NCBI RefSeq assembly: GCF_010548275.1
Contig: NZ_JAAGLT010000018.1
Span: 62,001 to 126,000 of the forward strand
Length of the DNA stretch: 64,000 nt
Reading direction: 5' to 3'
Origin: Streptomyces sp. SID12488
Lineage (GTDB): Bacteria; Actinomycetota; Actinomycetes; Streptomycetales; Streptomycetaceae
Position numbers and translations under genes: made by a program. Below are positions 44,667 through 53,362 of the stretch, in pieces. Each line of letters begins with the position of its first letter. Position 1 is the stretch's first letter. The notes beneath the pieces are model-generated. The model saw nothing but the letters and a program-made list of their open reading frames with translations, did no database searches and was not told where the DNA came from.

Positions 44667-45407
44667 TCAGTTGAGACTTGTCGGGGCGCGCGTCAGTTCC
44701 GACGCCGGCAGCGACGGGAGGTTGCGGATGATCGCCGTCTCCGTGCGCAGGAGCTTCAGTTCCTCGCGGAGGCGCGACGACGTGTCCGGGGCCTGGAGCA
44801 GGCGCTGCTTGGACGGGGTGTCCAGCATCATCGCCGCCGCCACCAGATACGACACCACCGACGGCTCGTCGGGAAGGTCGGCGCCCGTCGACAGGGAGCG
44901 TTCCCGCGCGCCCGCCAGGCGCTTCTGATACTGGCGGAAGGCCCTCAGGACGCCTTCTGCCAGCGCGCCGGCCCCGTCACCGGCGGACTCCTCCAGCTCC
45001 TCCAGTTCCGCCGTCAGGAACGGGCCCGAGGCCTCCACCGACACCAGTCGTACCCGGGTCGTACCGGTGGCCAGGACCTCGAACGTGCCGTCCGCACGTT
45101 CCCTGATCGTCGCCGCGTCCGCCACGCAGCCCACGGAGTGGAACGCCTTGAGCAGGTCGTCGCCGAAGCCCGCCGTGGGCCCTGGTTCGGGCACCGCGGC
45201 CTGGTCGGGCAGGCCCTGTGCGCTGGGCGCCACCTCGTGGCCGTCGCGGATCGTCACGACGGCGAACCGGCGTGGTTCGTCCTCGGGGGTCTTCAGGAGT
45301 TCGCGCATCATGGCGCGATATCGCTCCTCGAAGATGTTCAGCGGGAGGACGAGTCCCGGGAACAGCACCGAGTTCAGCGGAAAGAGGGGCAGCCGAACAA
45401 TGGTCAC
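44667..45407 (-). CDS. LON substrate-binding domain protein
   Basis: A 246-residue protein consisting of the N-terminal domain of Lon protease only (RLPLFPLNSVLFPGLVLPLNIFEERYR, then GCVADAATI and a helical C-terminal part). No AAA+ or protease domain follows. Stand-alone LON domains are common in actinobacteria and may bind misfolded proteins; function is not established. It is the middle gene of a three-gene minus-strand set, 11 bases after its upstream neighbour. Confidence 0.88.
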   Translation of the reverse strand: MTIVRLPLFPLNSVLFPGLVLPLNIFEERYRAMMRELLKTPEDEPRRFAVVTIRDGHEVAPSAQGLPDQAAVPEPGPTAGFGDDLLKAFHSVGCVADAATIRERADGTFEVLATGTTRVRLVSVEASGPFLTAELEELEESAGDGAGALAEGVLRAFRQYQKRLAGARERSLSTGADLPDEPSVVSYLVAAAMMLDTPSKQRLLQAPDTSSRLREELKLLRTETAIIRNLPSLPASELTRAPTSLN

Positions 45408-45418
45408 AACGGGAAAGC

Positions 45419-46501
45419 CTAGTGGTCGCCGGAGTGTGTGCGTCCGCCGTGCCCATTCCGGGGATGACCGGCGCAGGCCGCGCAGCGGGCGGCGGGCGCG
45501 TTCCGGCGGACCTCCTCGCGTGCTTCGAGGAACCCGCCGAGGGGGTCGTCCGAGAACCTGTCCCAGGGGAAGGACGCCGCGTACGGGCCGGTAAGGCGCA
45601 GTTGGAGGAGGGCGTCCTGCCAGCGGTCGAGTCCCACCAGGACGTAGGTCAGCAGGTTGCGCAGCTCGGCCGGCCAGGGTTCTGCCGCCGGCTGCGCCGC
45701 CGACAGGGCGACGGCGGCGTCCGCCGCCGCGTCCAGGCGGGCCCGGTCCACCACCGTTCTGCCGTCGTCATGGCCCTCGGCCAGACAGGCGAAGGCGGCG
45801 TGCAGGGGCAGCGCCCGGACGAGTGAACCGGGCGGGGCGTCCTGCGCTGCCCGCTCGGCGAAGTCGAAGCACTCGCGGTGCGAGCCGGATCCGCCCGAGG
45901 ACCGGAAGGGGCCCGTGGACAGGTACTGGAGCGCCGCCACATGGCAGCCGTAGTGGTGCGGGGAGCGGCGTACGGCCTCGCCCCACAGCCTCTCGAACTC
46001 GCCGTGGGCCGCGCCGCTGCCCCGGGCCCGGTCCAGCGCGATGCGCCAGGGCACCGGGTCGCGCGGGTCGCCCGCCGCGGCGGCCTCGACCAGTGGGCCG
46101 GTCTGGTGGAGGAGCTCGGCGCGGGCCGGGGAGGCCCAGGCGCGGGTCACCGCCAGTTCGGCGCCGACCAGCACTACGCCCGGGTCGTCCGGGGCGGCGG
46201 CGCGCCAGGACGTGAACCACTCGGCGCGGGAGTGCGCGAACGCGGCCAGCCGGATCACGTACCGGTCGCGGTTCTCCCACTCGGCCGCGGCGCCGGTGGC
46301 GGCCAGCAGTCCGGCCGCCGGTCCGTACTCGCCCCGGCCCGCCGCGACGAGTACGGGACCGAGGCGGGCGTCGGGCGCGTCGAGCAGTACCTCGTCGTCG
46401 GCGGGCAGTCCGGCGGTGGCGAGGCGTGGAGACGGCGGAAAGTTCCGTTCCATCCTGGTGGCACGGAGGAACGCACGCAGCGAAGCCATGGTGTCGACCA
46501 T
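45419..46501 (-). CDS. Conserved actinobacterial protein of unknown function
   Basis: A protein of about 360 residues, mostly alpha-helical and soluble, Ala-rich, with TPR-like helical pairs (for example VLVAAGRGEYGPAAGLLAATGAAAEWENRDRY is in keeping with a helical repeat). I do not recognise a catalytic motif; three cysteines cluster near the C-terminus (AARCAACAGH). The start is uncertain: ATG 46501, ATG 46489 and TTG 46534 are all possible and none has a good ribosome-binding site. It leads the LON-YbaK gene set. Confidence 0.75.
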   Translation of the reverse strand: MVDTMASLRAFLRATRMERNFPPSPRLATAGLPADDEVLLDAPDARLGPVLVAAGRGEYGPAAGLLAATGAAAEWENRDRYVIRLAAFAHSRAEWFTSWRAAAPDDPGVVLVGAELAVTRAWASPARAELLHQTGPLVEAAAAGDPRDPVPWRIALDRARGSGAAHGEFERLWGEAVRRSPHHYGCHVAALQYLSTGPFRSSGGSGSHRECFDFAERAAQDAPPGSLVRALPLHAAFACLAEGHDDGRTVVDRARLDAAADAAVALSAAQPAAEPWPAELRNLLTYVLVGLDRWQDALLQLRLTGPYAASFPWDRFSDDPLGGFLEAREEVRRNAPAARCAACAGHPRNGHGGRTHSGDH

Positions 46502-46599
46502 TGAAAGGCGCAGGTCGGAGTCGCGCCAGAGCAAACGCGCACCCCGTTTTTAGTTGTACGGTCCGAGGTGAGGGGATGGTGAAGAAAAATGAGCCCTGT

Positions 46600-48198
46600 T
46601 CAGTTTCTGCGCAACAGCCGGGTCGCCCCCGCCGCCACCGTCGTCGCCAGCACCCAGCCCAGCATGATGATCGCCGCGGACAGCCACTGCCAGCCGCCGC
46701 GCAGCTGCCAGAAGCCGACCTGACCCAGGTCGATCACCGGGAGAAGCAGGTCGAGGGCGAAGAGGGAGGGGTTCCACGGCGGGTGCTCCCCGCTCTTCAG
46801 CGGCGGATGGCTCGCGTGCGCGAACGCCACCGAGGTCGCCGCCCACAGCACCGCCATCCACACGGCGGCCCGGCCGGGCCGGTACCCGTAGGCGACCGTC
46901 CAGTCCTGCACGTACCCCCACAGCTTCGCCGCCGGCGGCAGGGTCTCGCGGCGACGGCGCTGCTTGGCGAGCAGCACCTCGCGCGCGTCCTCGTCCTCGC
47001 CGCTGTTGCGCAGGACGGTGGCCAGCCGCTCGTACGGCTCCGGGCTGTACTCGGCGGTCGCCGCCGCCACCCACGCCAGCCGCTCCACCGGCGGGAACGG
47101 CCCCTGCGGTACGAGGTTCTCGTACGTGAAGCCGCCCATGTGCAGGTTGCCCGGTCCCGGCCAGCTGTCCGCCCGGTCCACGAGGTTGACGACCTTGGCG
47201 CCCGACAGCACCACCTTGCCGCGCTCCGGCCGCTCTCCGAGGAAGCGCAGCTCGGGCGTCTGTACCCGGAGCAGCGACAACTGCTGGTCGTCGGTGAAGA
47301 CGAGACGGGCGCGTTCGAGATCGACGGCGTCGCCGAACCGGCCGTCGTCCAGCCGGATCCCGCCCTCGCACTCGAAGCGCTGGATGCGCGTCCCGCGCGC
47401 GGGGGTCGTGCCGCTGGTCAGGATGGGGTTCCAGACGCCCGCGGGGGTCAGATACAGCGTGCGCCCCACGGTCAGCTGGGGCGCGTTGAGCGCGAGCCTC
47501 CCGTAGGGGTTGGCGAGCCGGCTGCCGCGCAGGCTCAGCGACACGCCGATCGTCGCCCCGCGCAGGCTCAGCTCGCCGTGCGACTCCAGCATCTCGGCCT
47601 GGAGGTCCTGGCCGACGCTCATGCCGTCCGCGACGATCGAGCGCCCGCGCCGGTCCCGGTAGACGATCGCCTGGTTGAGCAGCAGGTCCGTACCGATCTG
47701 CGCGTCGGTGAGCCGTGCGCCGTTGTGGAAGCGGCAGCGGGGGAGGTGCAGATCGCCCTCGGTGTGCACCCGGGCCGCCTCCAGCCGCGGCACCGAGCAG
47801 TTCACCAGCCGTACGGTCGTGAAGTGGGCCTCCGGCAGGAGGATCTCCTTCTCGAACCGGCAGCTCTTCAGCTCGACGTACGGCACGACCGTGCCGCCCG
47901 CCAGATCCAGCGTGCCGTTGATCTGCACGCCGGTGAGCTTGAGGGACGCCACGCGCCCGGCGAGCGCCGGCGGGCCGTCCAGGAGCAGCCAGCACACGAT
48001 GCGGGCCCGTACGGTGCGCTCGGCACCCCACGGATGGCCGCCGTGCGGATCGTCGACGACGCTGTCGCCGCTGCTCAGGTCGTACACGCTGCCATTGCGG
48101 AAGGCCAGCCACATGCCGAGCTCGGCAGCGCTCAGATCGTCCGGTGGTTCCCCCGTGTTCGCCGAGCCCCCCGTGCGGATGCCGGCACCCTCTGTCAC
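46600..48198 (-). CDS. Membrane protein with repetitive beta-helix-like domain
   Basis: A protein of about 532 residues. Residues about 85-360 consist of short repeating units with regularly spaced hydrophobic residues (VQINGTLDLAG, ARVHTEGDLHLP, SVGQDLQAEML, GVSLSLRGSRL), suggesting a right-handed beta-helix of the pentapeptide-repeat or bactofilin kind. The C-terminal part has an RR-rich segment and two or three membrane segments (about 435-452, 478-495, 505-528). Function unknown. I chose the GTG at 48198 because GGAGTAGGAA lies just upstream. It diverges from hisD. Confidence 0.78.
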   Translation of the reverse strand: MTEGAGIRTGGSANTGEPPDDLSAAELGMWLAFRNGSVYDLSSGDSVVDDPHGGHPWGAERTVRARIVCWLLLDGPPALAGRVASLKLTGVQINGTLDLAGGTVVPYVELKSCRFEKEILLPEAHFTTVRLVNCSVPRLEAARVHTEGDLHLPRCRFHNGARLTDAQIGTDLLLNQAIVYRDRRGRSIVADGMSVGQDLQAEMLESHGELSLRGATIGVSLSLRGSRLANPYGRLALNAPQLTVGRTLYLTPAGVWNPILTSGTTPARGTRIQRFECEGGIRLDDGRFGDAVDLERARLVFTDDQQLSLLRVQTPELRFLGERPERGKVVLSGAKVVNLVDRADSWPGPGNLHMGGFTYENLVPQGPFPPVERLAWVAAATAEYSPEPYERLATVLRNSGEDEDAREVLLAKQRRRRETLPPAAKLWGYVQDWTVAYGYRPGRAAVWMAVLWAATSVAFAHASHPPLKSGEHPPWNPSLFALDLLLPVIDLGQVGFWQLRGGWQWLSAAIIMLGWVLATTVAAGATRLLRRN

Positions 48199-48321
48199 GA
48201 CTTTTCCTACTCCTCCCCGCGTCAACAAGCACTACCAGCGGGTTTCGTACAACCGTTCTGCCCGCTCAGTAACTCTCTGAACTCAAGACGGGAAGGTGAT
48301 CTTCCAAGTTCCCGTGCGGGG

Positions 48322-48360
48322 GTTCGCAACGCTCTGTATCAGCCACTGATACGCGCGAAC
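48322..48360. promoter_or_regulatory. Nested inverted repeat upstream of hisD
   Basis: GTATCA (48336-48341) and TGATAC (48347-48352) form an inner dyad with a 5-base centre, inside an outer dyad GTTCGC (48322-48327) / GCGAAC (48355-48360). It lies 34 bases before the hisD start, in the gap between divergent genes, and is a good operator candidate for one or both. Confidence 0.5.
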
Positions 48361-48393
48361 GGCGCCCGATCCCCGTCTGAGAGAATTGACCGC

Positions 48394-49716
48394 GTGATCT
48401 CTCGAATCGATCTGCGCGGCGACGCCCTCCCTGAGGGACCCGCCCTGCGCGACCTGCTGCCCCGCGCCGACTTCGACGTCTCGGCCGCCCTGGAGAAGGT
48501 GCGTCCGATCTGTGAGGCCGTGCATCATCGGGGCGACGCGGCACTGATCGACTTCGCCGAGAAGTTCGACGGAGTCCGACTGGAATCCGTACGCGTGCCG
48601 GCGCAGGCCCTCTCCGACGCGCTGGAGCAGCTCGACCCGGCCGTCCGCGCGGCCCTGGAGGAGTCCATCCGCCGCGCCCGTCTCGTCCACCGCGAGCAGC
48701 GCCGTACGACTCACACGACCCAGGTCGCGCCCGGCGGCTCGGTCACCGAGAAGTGGGTGCCGGTCGACCGGGTCGGGCTGTACGCGCCCGGTGGGCGGTC
48801 CGTGTATCCGTCGACCGTGGTCATGAACGTGGTTCCCGCGCAGGAAGCGGGCGTCGAGTCGATCGCCCTCGCCTCCCCGGCGCAGGCGGAGTTCGGCGGT
48901 CTGCCCCACCCGACGATCCTCGCCGCCTGCGCGCTGCTCGGCGTCGACGAGGTGTACGCGGCCGGTGGTGCGACCGCCGTCGCGATGTTCGCGTACGGCA
49001 CCGAGTCCTGCGCCCCCACGAACATGGTCATGGGCCCCGGCAACATCTGGGTCGCCGCCGCCAAGCGGTACTTCGCGGGGAAGATCGGCATCGACACCGA
49101 GGCCGGTCCCACCGAGATCGCGATCCTCGCCGACGACACCGCCGACCCGGCACACGTCGCCGCCGACCTGATCAGCCAGGCCGAGCACGACCCGCTGGCC
49201 GCCGCCGTCCTGGTCACCGACTCCGTGGCGCTCGCGGACGCGGTGGAGAAGGAGCTGGAGCCGCAGGTCGCGGCCACCAAGCACATCGAGGACCGGATCG
49301 TCCCGGCGCTCGCCGGCCGTCAGTCCGCGATCGTGCTGGTCGACGGCATCGACGAGGGCCTGCGGGTCGCCGACGCGTACGGCGCCGAGCACCTGGAGAT
49401 CCAGACGGCGGACGCGGCGGCCGTCGCCGACCGGGTCAGGAACGCGGGTGCGATCTTCGTCGGCCCCTGGGCGCCCGTCTCACTGGGCGACTACGCGGCC
49501 GGCTCCAACCACGTGCTCCCCACCGGCGGCTGCGCCTGCCACTCCTCGGGTCTGTCCGTCCAGTCCTTCCTGCGCGGCATCCACATCGTGGACTACACGC
49601 GCGACGCCCTCGCCGACGTGGCGCACCACGTGGTGACGCTGGCGGAGGCGGAGGACCTGCCCGCGCACGGCGCGGCGATCAAGGCAAGGTTCGGTTGGAA
49701 GGTGCCCGGCAAGTGA
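48394..49716 (+). CDS. hisD: Histidinol dehydrogenase HisD
   Basis: A 440-residue NAD-dependent enzyme for the last two steps of histidine synthesis (histidinol to histidine). Typical motifs are GGRSVYPSTVVMNVVPA, MGPGNIWVAAAKRYF, DTEAGPTEIAILAD, and SLGDYAAGSNHVLPTGG, with the zinc-site region SQAEHDP. The GTG start follows GAGAAT by 7 bases, with no Shine-Dalgarno, suggesting a leaderless his message. First gene of the his cluster; its stop overlaps the hisC start (GTGA). Confidence 0.97.
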   Translation: MISRIDLRGDALPEGPALRDLLPRADFDVSAALEKVRPICEAVHHRGDAALIDFAEKFDGVRLESVRVPAQALSDALEQLDPAVRAALEESIRRARLVHREQRRTTHTTQVAPGGSVTEKWVPVDRVGLYAPGGRSVYPSTVVMNVVPAQEAGVESIALASPAQAEFGGLPHPTILAACALLGVDEVYAAGGATAVAMFAYGTESCAPTNMVMGPGNIWVAAAKRYFAGKIGIDTEAGPTEIAILADDTADPAHVAADLISQAEHDPLAAAVLVTDSVALADAVEKELEPQVAATKHIEDRIVPALAGRQSAIVLVDGIDEGLRVADAYGAEHLEIQTADAAAVADRVRNAGAIFVGPWAPVSLGDYAAGSNHVLPTGGCACHSSGLSVQSFLRGIHIVDYTRDALADVAHHVVTLAEAEDLPAHGAAIKARFGWKVPGK

Positions 49717-50825
49717 GCTTCGGAATCGACGATCTCCCCGTACGGGACGAACTGCGCGGCAAGTCGCCGTACGGCGCGCCCCAACTGGACGTCCCCGTAC
49801 GGCTGAACACCAACGAGAACCCCTACCCGCTGCCCGACGCGCTCGTCGAGCGGATCGCCGAGCGGGTGCGCGAGGCGGCCCGGAACCTCAACCGCTACCC
49901 CGACCGGGACGCCGTGGAGCTGCGAACACAGCTCGCCAGGTACCTGACGGACACCTCGGGCCACGAGGTCGGCCTCGCCAACGTCTGGGCCGCCAACGGT
50001 TCCAACGAGGTCATCCAGCAGCTGCTCCAGACCTTCGGCGGGCCAGGCCGTACCGCGATCGGCTTCGAGCCGTCGTACTCGATGCACGGGCTCATCGCGC
50101 GCGGGACGGGCACCGGGTGGATCTCCGGCCCCCGCAACGACGACTTCACCATCGATCTCGCGGCGGCCGAGAAGGCCATCGCCGAGCACCGGCCCGACGT
50201 CGTGTTCATCACCACCCCCAACAACCCCACCGGTAACGCGGTCCCGCGCGAGACCGTCCTCGCGCTGTACGAGGCCGCGCAGGCTGCCAGGCCGTCGATG
50301 GTGGTGGTCGACGAGGCGTACGTCGAGTTCAGCCACGGCGACTCACTGCTGCCGCTGATCGAAGGACGGCCGAATCTCGTCGTCTCCCGGACCATGTCGA
50401 AGGCGTTCGGTGCGGCGGGCCTGCGCCTCGGCTATCTCGCCGCGCACCCGGCCGTCGTCGACGCCGTACAGCTCGTACGACTGCCCTACCACCTGTCGGC
50501 CGTGGCGCAGGCGACCGCGCTGGCAGCCCTGGAACACACCGACACGCTGCTCAAGTACGTCGAGCAGCTGAAGGCCGAGCGGGACCGGCTGGTCGCCGAA
50601 CTGCGCGCCATCGGGTTCGATGTCACCGAGTCCGACGCCAACTTCGTACAGTTCGGCACCTTCGAAGACTCCCACGTCGCCTGGCAGCAGATCCTCGACC
50701 AGGGCGTCCTGGTCCGGGACAACGGCGTCCCCGGATGGCTGCGGGTCACCGCCGGAACTCCCGCCGAAAACGACGCGTTCCTGGACGCGGTACGTGAACT
50801 GAAGAAAGAGCAGGGCAAGTCATGA
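49713..50825 (+). CDS. hisC: Histidinol-phosphate aminotransferase HisC
   Basis: A 370-residue PLP aminotransferase of fold type I that makes histidinol phosphate from imidazole acetol phosphate. NTNENPYPLP, TPNNPTGN, and the PLP-lysine motif SRTMSKAFGAAGLRLGY are all present. Start and stop both overlap neighbouring genes by four bases, so it is tightly coupled to hisD and hisB. Confidence 0.96.
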   Translation: MSFGIDDLPVRDELRGKSPYGAPQLDVPVRLNTNENPYPLPDALVERIAERVREAARNLNRYPDRDAVELRTQLARYLTDTSGHEVGLANVWAANGSNEVIQQLLQTFGGPGRTAIGFEPSYSMHGLIARGTGTGWISGPRNDDFTIDLAAAEKAIAEHRPDVVFITTPNNPTGNAVPRETVLALYEAAQAARPSMVVVDEAYVEFSHGDSLLPLIEGRPNLVVSRTMSKAFGAAGLRLGYLAAHPAVVDAVQLVRLPYHLSAVAQATALAALEHTDTLLKYVEQLKAERDRLVAELRAIGFDVTESDANFVQFGTFEDSHVAWQQILDQGVLVRDNGVPGWLRVTAGTPAENDAFLDAVRELKKEQGKS

Positions 50826-51415
50826 GCCGCGTCGGACGCGTGGAGCGCACCACCAAGGAGACGTCGGTCCTCGTCGAGATCGATCTCGACGGCACCGGCA
50901 AGGTCGATGTGTCGACAGGCGTCGGCTTCTACGACCACATGCTCGACCAGCTCGGCCGGCACGGTCTGTTCGACCTGACCGTGAAGACCGAGGGCGACCT
51001 GCACATCGACTCGCACCACACCATCGAGGACAGCGCCCTCGCCCTCGGCGCCGCCTTCAAGCAGGCGCTCGGCGACAAGGTGGGCATCTACCGCTTCGGC
51101 AACTGCACGGTCCCCCTGGACGAGTCCCTCGCCCAGGTGACGGTCGACCTCAGTGGCCGCCCCTACCTCGTGCACACCGAGCCCGAGAAGATGGCGCCGA
51201 TGATCGGCGAGTACGACACCACGATGACCCGGCACATCCTGGAGTCCTTCGTCGCCCAGGCCCAGATCGCCCTGCACGTGCACGTGCCCTACGGGCGCAA
51301 CGCGCACCACATCGTGGAGTGCCAGTTCAAGGCCCTCGCACGGGCGCTGCGGTACGCCTCCGAGCGCGACCCGCGCGCGGCGGGCATCCTCCCCTCCACG
51401 AAGGGCGCCCTGTAA
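50822..51415 (+). CDS. hisB: Imidazoleglycerol-phosphate dehydratase HisB
   Basis: A 197-residue single-function dehydratase. The paired metal-binding motifs GFYDHMLDQLGRH, DSHHTIEDSAL and the later YGRNAHHIVECQFKA are complete. It lacks a histidinol phosphatase domain, so that activity must be encoded elsewhere. The ATG overlaps the hisC stop (ATGA). Confidence 0.97.
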   Translation: MSRVGRVERTTKETSVLVEIDLDGTGKVDVSTGVGFYDHMLDQLGRHGLFDLTVKTEGDLHIDSHHTIEDSALALGAAFKQALGDKVGIYRFGNCTVPLDESLAQVTVDLSGRPYLVHTEPEKMAPMIGEYDTTMTRHILESFVAQAQIALHVHVPYGRNAHHIVECQFKALARALRYASERDPRAAGILPSTKGAL

Positions 51416-51418
51416 GCC

Positions 51419-51583
51419 ATGAGCGGCCTCTCCACCATCCTGATCGTCGTCGGACTCTTCCTGCTCGGCGGGATCTACTCCTTCGTCAAGCAGAAGATGC
51501 CGATGAGCCTCATCGTGCTGCTCTCGATCGGCGCCGCGATGTGTCTGGTCGCCGGTGTCATGAGGCTGGAGGTCTGGAATTGA
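51419..51583 (+). CDS. 54-residue membrane protein inside the his operon
   Basis: A small protein (MSGLSTILIVVGLFLLGG at the start) with two hydrophobic segments (about residues 5-19 and 29-47) split by YSFVKQKMPMS. It begins 3 bases after the hisB stop, and its TGA overlaps the TTG start of hisH, so it is coupled on both sides. No known family or enzyme motif is recognised. The tight packing suggests it is real; a link to histidine synthesis is only inferred from position. Confidence 0.75.
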   Translation: MSGLSTILIVVGLFLLGGIYSFVKQKMPMSLIVLLSIGAAMCLVAGVMRLEVWN

Positions 51584-52227
51584 GCGCAACAGCATCCAAG
51601 AAGGTCGTCGTCTTCGACTACGGCTTCGGGAACGTGCGGTCCGCCGAACGTGCCCTCGCGCACGCGGGCGCCGACGTCGAGATAACGCGTGACTTCGACA
51701 CGGCCATGAACGCGGACGGGCTGCTGGTGCCGGGCGTCGGCGCCTTCGCCGCCTGTATGCAGGGCCTCAAGGAGGCGCGCGGCGACTGGATCGTCGGGCG
51801 CAGGCTGTCCGGCGGGCGTCCCGTGCTGGGCATCTGCGTGGGCATGCAGATCCTCTTCGCGCGCGGTATCGAGCACGGTGTCGAGACCGAGGGCCTCGAC
51901 GAGTGGCCCGGCTCCGTCGAGCCGCTCCAGGCCGACATCGTGCCCCACATGGGCTGGAACACCGTCGAGGCCCCGGCCGACTCCCAGCTCTTCGCGGGCC
52001 TGGACGCCGACGCGCGCTTCTACTTCGTCCACTCGTACGCCGTCCACGACTGGTCCCTGGAGACCGTCAACCCGTTGATGCGCGCCCCCAAGGTCACCTG
52101 GTCGACGCACGGCGAGCCCTTTGTGGCGGCCGTCGAGAACGGCGCACTGTGGGCCACCCAGTTCCACCCCGAGAAGTCCGGCGACGCCGGAGCGCAGCTG
52201 CTGAACAACTGGATCGGAACCCTCTGA
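51580..52227 (+). CDS. hisH: Imidazole glycerol phosphate synthase subunit HisH
   Basis: A 215-residue class I glutamine amidotransferase that supplies ammonia to HisF. The nucleophile is Cys in GICVGMQILF, and the His-Glu pair is in QFHPEKSG. The first motif reads FDYGFGNVRSAERAL. The start is a TTG overlapping the stop of the small membrane ORF (TTGA), which gives MSATASKKVVVFDYG. HisF lies two genes downstream. Confidence 0.95.
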   Translation: MSATASKKVVVFDYGFGNVRSAERALAHAGADVEITRDFDTAMNADGLLVPGVGAFAACMQGLKEARGDWIVGRRLSGGRPVLGICVGMQILFARGIEHGVETEGLDEWPGSVEPLQADIVPHMGWNTVEAPADSQLFAGLDADARFYFVHSYAVHDWSLETVNPLMRAPKVTWSTHGEPFVAAVENGALWATQFHPEKSGDAGAQLLNNWIGTL

Positions 52228-52967
52228 TGCCCTCGATCTCTTCCGCGAAGCTCGAACTCCTCCCCGCCGTGGACGTCCGCGACGGCCAGGCCGTCCGCCT
52301 CGTGCACGGCGAGTCAGGTACGGAGACCTCGTACGGCTCCCCCCTGGAGGCAGCCCTCGCCTGGCAGCGCTCGGGTGCCGAGTGGCTGCACCTGGTCGAC
52401 CTGGACGCGGCCTTCGGCACCGGTGACAACCGCGAGCTGATCGCCGAGGTCGCCGGCGCGATGGACATCAAGGTGGAGCTGTCCGGCGGCATCCGGGACG
52501 ACGACACGCTGGCCGCGGCCCTCGCCACCGGCTGCACCCGGGTGAATCTCGGCACGGCCGCCCTGGAGACCCCGGAGTGGGTCGCCAAGGTCATCGCCGA
52601 GCACGGCGACAAGATCGCGGTCGGTCTGGACGTGCGCGGAACCACCCTCCGCGGACGCGGCTGGACCCGGGACGGCGGCGACCTCTACGAGACGCTGGAG
52701 CGCCTCAACTCCGAGGGCTGCGCGCGGTATGTCGTGACCGACATCGCCAAGGACGGCACGCTCCAGGGCCCGAACCTGGAGCTGCTCAGGAACGTCTGCG
52801 CGGCGACCGACCGCCCGGTCGTGGCCTCCGGCGGCGTGTCCTCCCTGGACGACCTGCGGGCCATCGCCGAGCTGGTACCCCTCGGTGTCGAGGGCTCCAT
52901 CGTCGGGAAGGCCCTGTACGCGAAGGCTTTCACCCTGGAAGAGGCCTTGGAGGCGGTGGCCAAGTGA
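52227..52967 (+). CDS. priA: Bifunctional HisA/TrpF isomerase PriA
   Basis: A 246-residue TIM-barrel isomerase. The two catalytic aspartates are in LLPAVDVRDGQA and VVTDIAKDGTLQGPN, and the phosphate loops SGGIRDD and ASGGVSS are present. In streptomycetes this enzyme does both the HisA step and the phosphoribosylanthranilate isomerase (TrpF) step; no trpF gene is seen among the trp genes here, which supports that dual role. The ATG overlaps the hisH stop by one base. Confidence 0.94.
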   Translation: MPSISSAKLELLPAVDVRDGQAVRLVHGESGTETSYGSPLEAALAWQRSGAEWLHLVDLDAAFGTGDNRELIAEVAGAMDIKVELSGGIRDDDTLAAALATGCTRVNLGTAALETPEWVAKVIAEHGDKIAVGLDVRGTTLRGRGWTRDGGDLYETLERLNSEGCARYVVTDIAKDGTLQGPNLELLRNVCAATDRPVVASGGVSSLDDLRAIAELVPLGVEGSIVGKALYAKAFTLEEALEAVAK

Positions 52968-53362
52968 GCGACGTACGGCGTGTCACGACCGGTGCGCCCT
53001 GGGAGGACACCTTCGGGTACTCCCGCGCGGTGGAGCTGCCGAACGGCCTGGTGCTGGTCTCCGGCTGCACCTCGATCGTGGACGGCGAGATCGCCGGCGG
53101 CGGTCCCTACGAGCAGGCGATCAACGCCTTCAACGTCGCCTTCGCGGCGCTGGAGCAGCTGGGGCTCGGCCGCGACGACGTGGTGCGCACGCGCATGTAC
53201 ATCACCCACGCGCGGGACGTGGACGACGTCGGACGCGCTCACAAGGAGCTGTTCGACTCCGTCCGGCCCGCCGCATCCATGATCATCGTCGCCGGCCTCG
53301 TGGACCCCAGCCTGGTCGTCGAGGTCGAGGTGGAGGCGTTCCGAGGAGTGTCCGCAGCATGA
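52964..53362 (+). CDS. RidA family protein
   Basis: A 132-residue protein of the RidA/YjgF family. The conserved arginine of the active cleft is in DDVVRTRMYITHARD, with AFNVAFAALEQLG and the C-terminal LVVEVEVEA motif. RidA proteins deaminate reactive enamine/imine intermediates made by PLP enzymes. Its place between priA and hisF, with four-base overlaps on both sides, suggests a helper role for the his pathway, perhaps for HisC, but that is inferred. Confidence 0.9.
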   Translation: MSDVRRVTTGAPWEDTFGYSRAVELPNGLVLVSGCTSIVDGEIAGGGPYEQAINAFNVAFAALEQLGLGRDDVVRTRMYITHARDVDDVGRAHKELFDSVRPAASMIIVAGLVDPSLVVEVEVEAFRGVSAA

